Source of the DNA: a virus
IMG/VR virus record: IMGVR_UViG_3300044733_003647
Location: 1-64,000 of that record
Reading direction: 5' to 3' (one strand)
Length of the DNA: 64,000 nucleotides
Part shown: piece after piece, positions 43,458 to 52,886 of the stretch
Layout: every line of letters starts with the position of its first letter
Position numbering within the stretch: position 1 is the first letter of the stretch
Notes under the pieces: generated by a model
What the model was told of the DNA's origin: nothing
Databases searched by the model: none
What the model saw: only the letters and a program-made list of their open reading frames with translations
Program-made: the position numbers and the translations under genes

Positions 43458-44366
43458 ATGGCAACAGAAAAAAAACCAACAACAGTCAATATAGGCGGTT
43501 TTGACTTAATAAACTTCAAAATCACGGAAACATTTCCACCCAACTCAACGTTTTCCCGTATGTTTGCGAAACCTGGTGTGCAAACGACACCGGCTTTGGC
43601 TAGAGGTTATGTTCCGGGATCAGCAATTGATCTTATGAATAAGAACTTGACACACGTATGTGATTTCAGATTCATTTTTAATATTGATATTTTTGCGTCT
43701 TTGGGTTTGGTCAATCCAATTGCTGCAATACAACGTGCAATTCGTAATGCCAAATTGAAAGCAGCAATCCGCATGAGAGATTTGTTACAGAAAGCGATTG
43801 AAGTTGTCAAAAAAATAATGAAGGCGATAACAACGGCACTAAATTTCGATCCTTCTGGACAAATCTCTTTGGTCGTTGATTTTGCAAAAGATGCGATCAG
43901 AAGAGTAAATCAAGCTATCGAAGATGTGGCCGATGCGATTGAAAGTGTTTTGCAATGGGTATTTTTTGCACAACAAATTATTGAATTGATAAACTGGATT
44001 AGAAGTCTACCAGAAAAAATTAAAAATTTATTGCTTGCATGTATTGCAAACTTTACTAGTTCTCTGCAACAGGCAGTTCAAAGCTTACAGTCCATTCCTA
44101 GTCAGATTGAAAATGCAACTGTCGGCCAAGCAAGACGAATTGCTGATCAATTTGTTGGTGCAGTAAAGGAAGTTGAAGATGCCACAAGAATTGAATTTAA
44201 TAACGATTCACAAAATTATTCTCCGGAACTTCTGTCTTTAATAAACGATCCATCAGAAAATAGTGCTAATAATTTCATAACATATATAAATCAAAATACA
44301 CCGAATGCGAATGCTGCGTTTGCAAATACAACCGGAGCACTAATGGAACAATCATCTTCACCCTAA
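43458..44366 (+). CDS. Conserved structural protein, mostly helical, 302 aa
   Basis: N-terminal FDLINFKITETFPPNSTFSR and GYVPGSAIDLMNKNLTHVCD, followed by long amphipathic helices (~95-240, for example RDLLQKAIEVVKKIMKAITT). Lies between the OB part and the beta-helix part of the split gp5. It might hold the spike in place or act as a hub plug; no homologue with known function is recognised. Confidence 0.6.
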   Translation: MATEKKPTTVNIGGFDLINFKITETFPPNSTFSRMFAKPGVQTTPALARGYVPGSAIDLMNKNLTHVCDFRFIFNIDIFASLGLVNPIAAIQRAIRNAKLKAAIRMRDLLQKAIEVVKKIMKAITTALNFDPSGQISLVVDFAKDAIRRVNQAIEDVADAIESVLQWVFFAQQIIELINWIRSLPEKIKNLLLACIANFTSSLQQAVQSLQSIPSQIENATVGQARRIADQFVGAVKEVEDATRIEFNNDSQNYSPELLSLINDPSENSANNFITYINQNTPNANAAFANTTGALMEQSSSP

Positions 44367-44372
44367 TAAATT

Positions 44373-45245
44373 ATGACAACAACTGTAAAAAGACCCGACG
44401 GAGTATTGGCATGGACTGAACCCGAATCTGCTGCAAACAGCGATTATCAGCCTGTATATCCGTATAATAATATAACACAGACAAAAGGTGGGCATTCATT
44501 TGAACTGGATGACACACCAACCCGTGAACGAATTCGCCTACAACACAAATCCGGAACATTCACGGAGATACATCCAAACGGCGATGAAGTACACAAAATT
44601 ATCGGTGATGGTTATCATATTGTTTTGGGCGATCACAATATCTCTATTGGTGTGGATGATGGTCAATTAGCAAAAAAATTAAACATCACAGTAAATGGTG
44701 ATGCTTATTTCTATGTAAAAGGCAATAAAGTTGAACAAATTGATGGCAGTGTTGAACAGTACATTAAAGGTGATTATACACAGACTGTACAAGGTATACA
44801 CACTGTAACATCTTTTGGTAACATGAAAATTAATGCTGGTTCAAATCCTGGGCTTGTTCCTGGACTACAAAGTAAACTAACAATCAAAACATCTTTGGTT
44901 AATGTGAGTGGTGATCTTCAAGTTGAAGAAGCTTTGTCATCTGGTTATATTTTCTCTAGAGGAAGAATAGATGCTGGTTTGGGTGTTGCTGCAGGACCAT
45001 ATGGTTTCAATTCTCTTCTTGGCGGTATCTCTATTGGTCTACCAACTCCAGCAATACCAGCCACGATCATGTGTTCAGGTCCAATAACTTCATATTCAAG
45101 TATGTCTGCACCACTCGGTACTTATGGAATATCATCATCGATACTAGGTTTCGATGTTATAAACACACTTTTGAGAAAAGTACATACGCATATTGCGAAA
45201 GGTGGTCCAACAAGCCCACCACTTCAACAAGAAACATACATTTAA
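44373..45245 (+). CDS. gp5-like C-terminal beta-helix spike protein, 290 aa
   Basis: The region KGGHSFELDDTPTRERIRLQ, HKSGTFTEIHPNGDEVHKII, GDGYHIVLGDHNISIGVDDG, VNGDAYFYVKGNKVEQIDGS and VEQYIKGDYTQTVQGIHTVT is the repeating pattern of the gp5/VgrG beta-helix needle. C-terminal part is Gly/Ser-rich with VHTHIAKGGPTSPP, as in cyanophage spike proteins. It should form the membrane-piercing needle. Confidence 0.8.
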   Translation: MTTTVKRPDGVLAWTEPESAANSDYQPVYPYNNITQTKGGHSFELDDTPTRERIRLQHKSGTFTEIHPNGDEVHKIIGDGYHIVLGDHNISIGVDDGQLAKKLNITVNGDAYFYVKGNKVEQIDGSVEQYIKGDYTQTVQGIHTVTSFGNMKINAGSNPGLVPGLQSKLTIKTSLVNVSGDLQVEEALSSGYIFSRGRIDAGLGVAAGPYGFNSLLGGISIGLPTPAIPATIMCSGPITSYSSMSAPLGTYGISSSILGFDVINTLLRKVHTHIAKGGPTSPPLQQETYI

Positions 45246-45255
45246 GGATTATATT

Positions 45256-46143
45256 ATGGCTGGAGTATACGCACTATTAGAATTTGACACCACAGATCCT
45301 ATTGCCAACGGTGCGGTGGAAGAGTTGAGCCAATCGGTTCAAACGCAAATGAAAATGATGCCAAAGATGTTGCAACCTTGGCAAGAAACTGATTTGATTT
45401 CGGATGAACAAGAACAATATTTTGTTAATCCAATGGCCAACATTACCAATACGATTTGGTCTACAGCAAATTCTTGCGTTGCACAGTCTTTTAATTCACT
45501 TGCAACCGCAGGTTCTGGTGGTGCATCTAGTTATTGGGATGCATCCAATGGAAACATAATCATCACTTTTAGTAATCCTGGCGTTGCAAACGTTATGAAT
45601 GTCGCTTTGATGATGGTGAAAGAACTTTCAACAAATGTGTCAAATAATTTTATGATACATACAAATCGAATATCAAATGTTATTCCATTGGATTTCGATA
45701 TAACTTTACCACATTATGAAACTGCGATAGGTTATGGAAAGATGATAATGTATATTACCAATCAAACGGATAATATACAAAACAACTCACCAATGATTGG
45801 TAGTTTTTCCAGTCTTTTTTTAGCAAATACACTTAGTGGTTATGCAAATTCGTTTGTTTCTATTAATAATGTTTACTTGGGTTCAATTGTAAACAACGTT
45901 TCTTCACTAAGTTTGACGGATGCAAACCAATTTTCGAATGCAGCCAACCTAGTTTCCAGTACAATGGATACTTATAGACAAAAAGACACCAATTTCTTTC
46001 AAAACTCACAAATGATTGTTGATAGATACAATGATGTTAGTCAATTCAATAGGGTCGGTCAAACCGAACTGTTTTTAATTAACAATTACATCGGAACTCA
46101 GAATTTGAAGAATAATCTGGCAAATACCGGTAATACATCCTAA
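45256..46143 (+). CDS. Virion structural protein, 295 aa
   Basis: ATG 45256 with AAGGA is preferred to an upstream in-frame start that overlaps the spike gene. Reads MAGVYALLEFDTTDPIANGA, then MKMMPKMLQPWQETDLISDE; the rest is Asn/Ser/Thr-rich with hydrophobic patches (NVALMMVKELSTNVSNNFMI). Probably a baseplate or tail-fibre-related protein; not recognised. Confidence 0.55.
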   Translation: MAGVYALLEFDTTDPIANGAVEELSQSVQTQMKMMPKMLQPWQETDLISDEQEQYFVNPMANITNTIWSTANSCVAQSFNSLATAGSGGASSYWDASNGNIIITFSNPGVANVMNVALMMVKELSTNVSNNFMIHTNRISNVIPLDFDITLPHYETAIGYGKMIMYITNQTDNIQNNSPMIGSFSSLFLANTLSGYANSFVSINNVYLGSIVNNVSSLSLTDANQFSNAANLVSSTMDTYRQKDTNFFQNSQMIVDRYNDVSQFNRVGQTELFLINNYIGTQNLKNNLANTGNTS

Positions 46144-46157
46144 AATTTCGAAATTTT
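46142..46157. repeat. 16-bp perfect palindrome in the gap before gp25
   Basis: AAAATTTCGAAATTTT begins with the last base of the upstream stop codon and continues into the 90-base gap before gp25. AT-rich and without a GC stem, so not a standard terminator. The remaining gap has no ORF; an ATAAATA is visible at 46224-46230 but is too near the ATG to be a normal late promoter. Confidence 0.5.
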
Positions 46158-46233
46158 TCGTTCCGGCCCAAGAATTTTCTCCGACGAAACCAAAAGTCCA
46201 AAAAAGCGTTTTACTCCTAGACATAAATAAAAG

Positions 46234-46629
46234 ATGGCACAAACACTAAACAAACTATATTCGGACATAGATTTCACCTTCACCAGAGTACCGGTGACTG
46301 GTGATGTTGCCGTTAGTTATGATTTTCAAGCTGTCACACGTTCCGTCAGAAATTTGTTACAAACAAATAACTACGATAGACCTTTTAATCCTGATTTGGG
46401 TTCAAGATTGAATGCATTATTGTTCGAACCAATGAATCCTTTGACGGAAAACAGTATACAAAACGAAATTGCTCTGATGCTTGAAGCCTATGAACCTAGA
46501 GTAATTTTGCAAAAGGTGAATGTGGAAGCAGATGATGCTAGGAATGCCTACAATGTGACAATAAGTTTCTTCTTACAAAATGCTACCACACCAACATCAA
46601 TAACAATACTTTTAGAGAGAAACCGATAA
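46234..46629 (+). CDS. 25: Baseplate wedge protein gp25-like, 131 aa
   Basis: Same size as T4 gp25 (132 aa). Reads YSDIDFTFTRVPVTGDVAVS, YDFQAVTRSVRNLLQTNNYD, RPFNPDLGSRLNALLFEPMN and EIALMLEAYEPRVILQKVNV: the GPW/gp25 domain with EPR motif. It forms the baseplate core bundle with gp6. Followed directly by gp6. Confidence 0.92.
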   Translation: MAQTLNKLYSDIDFTFTRVPVTGDVAVSYDFQAVTRSVRNLLQTNNYDRPFNPDLGSRLNALLFEPMNPLTENSIQNEIALMLEAYEPRVILQKVNVEADDARNAYNVTISFFLQNATTPTSITILLERNR

Positions 46630-48705
46630 ATGGCTGGAGCAAATAGCAATATTCAGATAACGGATTTGGATTTTAATGACATTAAAACCAATCTGAAGAA
46701 CTATCTAAAGTCACAAAACGCTTTAAAAGACTACAATTTTGAAGGTTCAGCACTCTCCGTACTATTAGACATACTTTCATACAATACGCAATACAATGCA
46801 TATTATTTGAACATGGTTGCAAATGAGATGTTTTTAGACTCTGCAATTCAGAGAGAATCTGTTGTTTCGTTAGCAAAATTACTGAATTATACACCAAAAT
46901 CCGCAATTGCACCTGAAGCCACTATCAATGTTCTTGTCAATCAGGTTACAGATGCATCACTAACATTACCAAAGAATACACAATTTTTATCTGAAAATAT
47001 CGATGGTGTCAACTACAATTTTGTTACAACAGATGCATCAACCGTTGCCGTTTCTGGTCAACAAGCATTATTTTCAAATGTATCAATAAAACAAGGTATT
47101 GTTGAATCAATATCATATGAAGTCGATTCAACTACAAATCCAACTTATACATTCTCTATTCCAGATGAAAATGTTGACACCACAACACTTTTGGTATCGA
47201 TACAACAATCTATTTCGAATACAACATCTGAAATCTATACAAAAGCATCAGATGTTTTGTTGTTAACAGGTGATTCAACAGTTTATTTCTTGCAAGAGAG
47301 TGTTAATGGATTGTATGAAATTAATTTTGGTGATGGTATACTTGGTAAACAACTTGTGGATGGTAACATTGTCAACCTAAGTTACTTGTCCACAAACGGT
47401 TCGGCTTCTGCTGGCGCAAATAGTTTCATCAATATGGACGCAATTGGAGGATTCTCCAATGTTGTGGTTACAGCTGTGCAAGCAACATCTTATGGGCAAG
47501 ATAAAGAATCCGTAAGTTCGATAAAGTTTCAGGCACCAAAGTCTTTTTCTGCACAGAAACGCGCAGTGACTAAAGAAGATTACATCACCGCAATTCAACA
47601 AAACAACTTGGGTTATTCTTTTGATGCTGTCAACGTTTGGGGTGGGCAAGAAAATGATACGCCAATTTACGGACAAGTTTTCGTTTGTTTGAAACCAGCA
47701 GGTTCTTACAATCTAACACAACTACAGAAACAAAAACTGATACAAGACGTTATCCGACCAATTTCTGTTCTGACAGTTACACCAACAATTGTGGATCCAG
47801 ACTACACATACTTGCAACTGACTGTAAATGTGTTGTATGACCCAAGTAAAACGAACTTGACTTCTTCACAAATTAAAACAAACGTAAAAAATGCGATTTC
47901 TAATTTGGCTGTAAGTCAGTTGAATACTTTCAATTCAACATTCAACATTACAAATTTCAATAATGCAGTCAACAATGTTAGCCCATCAATTATTACAAAT
48001 GAAATAAGTCTACAAGTTCAGAAAAAATTCTTGCCAATTTTGACTGTTCCAACAACATATAATTTGTACTACGGGACACCGCTCAAAAAAGGCATGTTTC
48101 AAAGTGGTATTAGCACATCACCATCTCTACAATTCAGAGATCCAGACAATTTAACAACAATTATTAGTGGTGTGCAGGTTGAAGAGGTGCCATCATCAAC
48201 TGGTGGTGTTGAATCAATTTCAATTATTAATCCAGGTTTTGGTTATCAGAGCGCACCAACAATCGAAATTCTTGGTGACGGAGTTGGTGCAACAGCTGTT
48301 AGTACAATTTCCGCCACAGGTACACTAAAATCAATCAATATAACCAAAAAAGGTTCGGGATACACAAGTGCAATTGTTAAGATCACACCAAAGTCTAATG
48401 ATACCACAGGTCAATTAGGAGCTGCAATTGCAAATCTTGAAGGTCGTTATGGTACATTGAGATCATATTATAACAACAATGAGAATGTAAAAATCATATT
48501 GAATAATTCTGTGGGTACTGTTGATTATAACTTGGGTGTCATTAATCTTGAAAACTTTAATCCCTTTGGTGTACAGAATGACCTTGGTCAACTGACAGTT
48601 TCTGCAAACCCGACAACATCGATTATATCATCGACTTATAACAGGATCATCACAGTAGATCCATTTGATCCAAATTCGATTATTGTCAACGTAACAGCTA
48701 AGTAA
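46630..48705 (+). CDS. 6: Baseplate wedge protein gp6-like, 691 aa
   Basis: Close to T4 gp6 (660 aa). N-terminal ITDLDFNDIKTNLKNYLKSQ, FEGSALSVLLDILSYNTQYN, AYYLNMVANEMFLDSAIQRE, SVVSLAKLLNYTPKSA; middle YEINFGDGILGKQL and RAVTKEDYITAIQQN, the Baseplate_J-like features. C-terminal Gly-rich repeats GFGYQSAPTIEI and GSGYTSAIVKI form an insertion also seen in neighbouring structural proteins. Confidence 0.9.
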   Translation: MAGANSNIQITDLDFNDIKTNLKNYLKSQNALKDYNFEGSALSVLLDILSYNTQYNAYYLNMVANEMFLDSAIQRESVVSLAKLLNYTPKSAIAPEATINVLVNQVTDASLTLPKNTQFLSENIDGVNYNFVTTDASTVAVSGQQALFSNVSIKQGIVESISYEVDSTTNPTYTFSIPDENVDTTTLLVSIQQSISNTTSEIYTKASDVLLLTGDSTVYFLQESVNGLYEINFGDGILGKQLVDGNIVNLSYLSTNGSASAGANSFINMDAIGGFSNVVVTAVQATSYGQDKESVSSIKFQAPKSFSAQKRAVTKEDYITAIQQNNLGYSFDAVNVWGGQENDTPIYGQVFVCLKPAGSYNLTQLQKQKLIQDVIRPISVLTVTPTIVDPDYTYLQLTVNVLYDPSKTNLTSSQIKTNVKNAISNLAVSQLNTFNSTFNITNFNNAVNNVSPSIITNEISLQVQKKFLPILTVPTTYNLYYGTPLKKGMFQSGISTSPSLQFRDPDNLTTIISGVQVEEVPSSTGGVESISIINPGFGYQSAPTIEILGDGVGATAVSTISATGTLKSINITKKGSGYTSAIVKITPKSNDTTGQLGAAIANLEGRYGTLRSYYNNNENVKIILNNSVGTVDYNLGVINLENFNPFGVQNDLGQLTVSANPTTSIISSTYNRIITVDPFDPNSIIVNVTAK

Positions 48706-48706
48706 A

Positions 48707-51511
48707 ATGATTCCTGATTTTCAGAAGACTTCGTTACTAATACCATCACAGCTTCCCTCTTTCGTTAGGGAAAATCCAGACTATGACAAGTTTGTTACGT
48801 TCTTGCAGGCATACTATGAATGGATGGAAGAGAATGGTAATGTCACAGAGAGAAGTAAGAATATTCTCAACTATAAAGACATTGATAGAACGACAGAAGA
48901 ATTTATAAAATATTTTACAGATGAGTTTCTTCAATATTTTCCGCAAGAAGTTTTAATTGACAAACGTACTGCTGTAAAATATGCTCGTCAACTATACTAC
49001 ACAAAAGGCACACCAGCATCTTATCAATTCTTATTCAGGATTTTATACGATTCTGATTTCGATATTTTCTATACAAAAGATGCGGTTCTAAAAGCTTCTG
49101 ATGGTTCTTGGTACGTTGCAAGAAGTTTAAAGTTGGCAACGGGAAATAAAAATTTCTTAAAAGTTAATAACTATAGACTGTTTGGTGAAACAACAAAATC
49201 GATTGCAACAATTGAAAATGCAACATCAACAGGCAACAGAGTTGAAGTGTTTATTTCCGATATTACAAGATTGTTTCAGTCGGGTGAATTTGTTAAAGTA
49301 GTTGACACAAACAACCAAGATGTTTTGTTTGGTGGGCAACCACTCAGAGCAAAGATTGTTGGTCAAATAAATCAAATCAATATTGATCCAAACAGAAGAG
49401 GTTTGCTTTATCAAACTGGCGACCCAGTGGTAATTTATGGTGGATTGAACTCCGCCAATGGAATTGGTGCATCAGCAACAGTTGGACAAACAACATCAGG
49501 ATCTATTCAACGTATAAATGTTGTTGATGGAAGTTATGGTTTCAGAACTGATCCAAATACAATCATCACACTAACAAATGCACCTGGTGCAACTGCTGTT
49601 GTTGGTTCTGTGGAACCAGATCCCACAAAAACTGCCAATGTTACTTTATTGTCTATAGAAGCTATCGGCCTTAAAAGATTTGTAACAATTGGTAACACAA
49701 ATTATGGATTCACCAATGTGGCTTCAGCAAATGCGAACACCAGATTATCTGATGCATTTAGTTTCACTCAATTTGCAGCATATCCAATATCTTCTGTTAT
49801 TGTTACAAATGGTGGTGGTGGAATCAGAACTATTCCAACAGTGCAAGCAACATCTGTGTATCAAAATGAATTAGGTGATTCAATTGATCTTGGTAATTTA
49901 GGTATACTCTCACCAATTCAAATTTTAAATGGTGGGCATGGTTATCAAGCAAATGATCGAATTGTTTTCTCTGGTGGATCTGGTGTTGGTGCTCGAGCAA
50001 ATGTGGTGGCTGTTTCCAACACGGGTTCTATTACAGATGTTGAATACGTTTATGGTACTATAAGAGATTATCCACTTGGTGGTTTGGGTTATTCTGAATT
50101 ATCTATACCAACAGTGACTGTGCAATCAGCCAATGTGCAAGCCGCAAATGCAAGTTTAGTTGTACCAGGAATACTTGGTAGAGGTGCAACATTCTCTGTC
50201 GTAACAAACAGAACTGGTTCGGTGACAACAATCAATATTAGTAATCCTGGTGAAGATTATGTTTCTGCACCTGGCGTTTCTTTAAAGGTTGAAGATATTT
50301 TAGTTTCTAATGTTTTACCATCACTAATAGAAAGTGGAGATGTTATTTTCCAAGGAGTTGATGCAAACACCTCAACATATTTGGCATACGTGGATTCTTT
50401 TTCTGTGTATCGTTTTAATGCTGATTCCGCACAAACAGTATATAATTTGCGTGTTTACAACTATAACTCAACACCAAATACTGCATTACCACTAAGAACA
50501 GAAAACAATGTCAACTTACAAATGGTTGGTGCAGCACTAGATTCAAATTATAATTCTAGTGGTATAAGAAGATATGGTGACGGTAACGCAAGAGCTAATG
50601 CATCTTTCTTGAATGGATTAGTTGTCAGTCAAGGGCAATACCTAAACTCAAGAGGTAAACCAAGTTCTTCGGACGTATTGCAAAGCAAAATATACAACAA
50701 CTTCACTTATATAATCAGTGTCGAAAAAGAAATTGAAAAGTATAGAGAAATTCTACTGAACTTGTTGCACCCAACAGGAATGAATTTCTTAGGTCGTTAT
50801 GTATTAAGATCAAATACCGACTTTCAACTCGACACCTACAGTGCAGTATTCCAAGGTTACCCATTAGACCACTTTACGGGTTATACTGGTACACATGCAC
50901 ACATTTATACCAGTTTCACAAATGGCAGTAACAACATAGTTTATTTTGATGACCTGGCTGGTGCAAATCTCGCCAACATCATATTTGCAAACACAGATAC
51001 ACTTGTTTTGAAGACAACAAATGGTCCAGATGTTTCATCAAGAGTTGTTTCTGTTAATAGTGCTGCGAATACAGTAACACTTGAAAGCAATGTTTGGTTG
51101 ACATATGCGAATGTTGCATTCGTATCTGGCAATTCTGGTTCGAACGTCATAAATATTAGATCATTGACCAGTGCTTATAATATTATGAACAATGGTCAGT
51201 ACAGCAACACAGACTATCCAATCAAAGATATCGTTTATGTTGGTGATACAATTTTGGTGGATAACAATACAAGTAAGGTTGTACAGAGTGTTGACTTTGA
51301 AAATGATCGAATTTATCTGACAGCCAATTTGACTTCGAATGTTGGTAACTCATACATGGCAGTTAACAGAACATTTATTGCAAACACTGCACTGAACTCA
51401 AGACAGATATTCATTTATGGTGCAGTTGGACAAGTTTATATACCAGAACTTACAACAGAAGATGGTTTTTCAATAACAACTGAGGATGGTAGAACACTTC
51501 TATTAGGATAA
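48707..51511 (+). CDS. Large baseplate/tail structural protein, 934 aa (gp7 position)
   Basis: N-terminal SQLPSFVRENPDYDKFVTFL, QAYYEWMEENGNVTERSKNI, YARQLYYTKGTPASYQFLFR: a conserved cyanophage-type wedge domain. The rest has Gly-rich beta repeats (GHGYQANDRIVFSGGSGVGA) and ends EDGFSITTEDGRTLLLG. Its place between gp6 and gp8 suggests a gp7 equivalent (T4 gp7 1032 aa), but that is synteny-based inference. Confidence 0.65.
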   Translation: MIPDFQKTSLLIPSQLPSFVRENPDYDKFVTFLQAYYEWMEENGNVTERSKNILNYKDIDRTTEEFIKYFTDEFLQYFPQEVLIDKRTAVKYARQLYYTKGTPASYQFLFRILYDSDFDIFYTKDAVLKASDGSWYVARSLKLATGNKNFLKVNNYRLFGETTKSIATIENATSTGNRVEVFISDITRLFQSGEFVKVVDTNNQDVLFGGQPLRAKIVGQINQINIDPNRRGLLYQTGDPVVIYGGLNSANGIGASATVGQTTSGSIQRINVVDGSYGFRTDPNTIITLTNAPGATAVVGSVEPDPTKTANVTLLSIEAIGLKRFVTIGNTNYGFTNVASANANTRLSDAFSFTQFAAYPISSVIVTNGGGGIRTIPTVQATSVYQNELGDSIDLGNLGILSPIQILNGGHGYQANDRIVFSGGSGVGARANVVAVSNTGSITDVEYVYGTIRDYPLGGLGYSELSIPTVTVQSANVQAANASLVVPGILGRGATFSVVTNRTGSVTTINISNPGEDYVSAPGVSLKVEDILVSNVLPSLIESGDVIFQGVDANTSTYLAYVDSFSVYRFNADSAQTVYNLRVYNYNSTPNTALPLRTENNVNLQMVGAALDSNYNSSGIRRYGDGNARANASFLNGLVVSQGQYLNSRGKPSSSDVLQSKIYNNFTYIISVEKEIEKYREILLNLLHPTGMNFLGRYVLRSNTDFQLDTYSAVFQGYPLDHFTGYTGTHAHIYTSFTNGSNNIVYFDDLAGANLANIIFANTDTLVLKTTNGPDVSSRVVSVNSAANTVTLESNVWLTYANVAFVSGNSGSNVINIRSLTSAYNIMNNGQYSNTDYPIKDIVYVGDTILVDNNTSKVVQSVDFENDRIYLTANLTSNVGNSYMAVNRTFIANTALNSRQIFIYGAVGQVYIPELTTEDGFSITTEDGRTLLLG

Positions 51512-51514
51512 AAA

Positions 51515-52873
51515 ATGTCAACAGTAAAAATTACAGACTTAGCATCAAAAACACTGGCAACAAACACTGCAAATACAATATTTGTTGGTGTGGATTTGCC
51601 AACTGGCGTAACAGGAAAGTATACAGCCAAAAATTTAGTTGATAATCTGTATGCGAATGATCCTTTACCCATTGGTAATACAATTATATTTGCTGACAGT
51701 ACCACACAAAACACCTCTTTCGCTGCGGCCGCATCATATGCTAATGCTGCGTTCTTAAGAGCCAATGCAGCATACGGTTCACAGAACACAACAGGAACTT
51801 ATGCCAATGCAGCATTTTTGGTGGCAAATACACCACACGCTATTGCAAACTCTGCTGCACTATATGCCAACGGCGCATTCTTACAATCAAATGCTGCATT
51901 CTTGGTAGCAAATACACCTACACATGTAGCAAACTCAGCAGCTCTCTATGCTAACGGTGCATTCGCAAAAGCAAATGCTGCACTGGCCAATACATCAGGA
52001 ACATTTGCTGGCAACCTATCAATAACAGGTGATTTAAACCTATTGAATGGTTCATTATATTCTGCTGGAAACATGTCTGTCAATGGAACCATGGTTCTGG
52101 CAAACAGTAATTTTTCAGCAACAGAAGCCGCAATAACAATCAAGGCAACTGCAAATACGGCCACACCGTCAAATGATGGTTACATGCTGCACATTTCAGG
52201 TAAACAAAACGTTGCTTCACGAATCGTATTTGATTCTTATAGTGTGACCGGTAATGCATATGCTGTTGTTGCTGGTAGAACAGCAAGAGGTACAGTCGAT
52301 GCACCATTAGCCGCAGCAAATGGTGATGTGTTGATGAGAGTTTCGGGTAACGGACATGGTGGTGCAGGTGCAGGCTTCACACAGTTTGGTGTTGCACGTA
52401 TTGATATCGTTGCAACAGAAAACTATTCGTCCACAAATAGAGGATCACAGATTCAATTCTGGAATTGCCCAGTGGGATCTAATACACTACAAAGAATTGC
52501 ATCATTCAATGGTAATTCTGTAACTTTCACGGGTGTTGTTGAACCACAAAAAGGATTCATTTACGTACCAACGGTTCTCCCTGGTTCACAAACGGCATTC
52601 ACAATTGATTTTTCAACAACATCATTGATTAAAGCAAGTTTGGTAGCAGATTGTACCATAACACTTTCAAATTATGTGGCAGGTAAAGTTGTTGAAGTGT
52701 GGTTAACAAACACAGGTGGCACAAATAGAACTATTACACACGGATGCACAGCAACCAATTCTTCCGAAAATGCCACCACATTTACGATTCCTGCAACAAG
52801 TTCAGCTTATCTGAGGTATTTCAGTATTGATGGTGATAACGCAAATACATTTGTAGCAATCCAACACGGTTAA
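51515..52873 (+). CDS. Tail fibre-like protein with Ala/Asn repeats, 452 aa
   Basis: N-terminal attachment domain (~1-60; KITDLASKTLATNTANTIFV). Repeats of the form Y-A-N-[GA]-A-F-L-x-[AS]-N-A-A-[FY] follow (~70-155), then a globular beta-rich C-terminal region (KQNVASRIVFDSYSVTGNAY and FTIDFSTTSLIKASLVADCT) that could bind receptors. The same repeats recur in the unfinished gene at 61662. An insertion between gp7- and gp8-like genes. Confidence 0.6.
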   Translation: MSTVKITDLASKTLATNTANTIFVGVDLPTGVTGKYTAKNLVDNLYANDPLPIGNTIIFADSTTQNTSFAAAASYANAAFLRANAAYGSQNTTGTYANAAFLVANTPHAIANSAALYANGAFLQSNAAFLVANTPTHVANSAALYANGAFAKANAALANTSGTFAGNLSITGDLNLLNGSLYSAGNMSVNGTMVLANSNFSATEAAITIKATANTATPSNDGYMLHISGKQNVASRIVFDSYSVTGNAYAVVAGRTARGTVDAPLAAANGDVLMRVSGNGHGGAGAGFTQFGVARIDIVATENYSSTNRGSQIQFWNCPVGSNTLQRIASFNGNSVTFTGVVEPQKGFIYVPTVLPGSQTAFTIDFSTTSLIKASLVADCTITLSNYVAGKVVEVWLTNTGGTNRTITHGCTATNSSENATTFTIPATSSAYLRYFSIDGDNANTFVAIQHG

Positions 52874-52886
52874 TAAATAACTCACT

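Noticed and set aside
46223-46233. ATAAATA as a late promoter for gp25
   Set aside because: It ends only three bases before the ATG, leaving no room for a transcript start and leader; probably chance in AT-rich DNA. The same applies to AATAAATAA at 52873.
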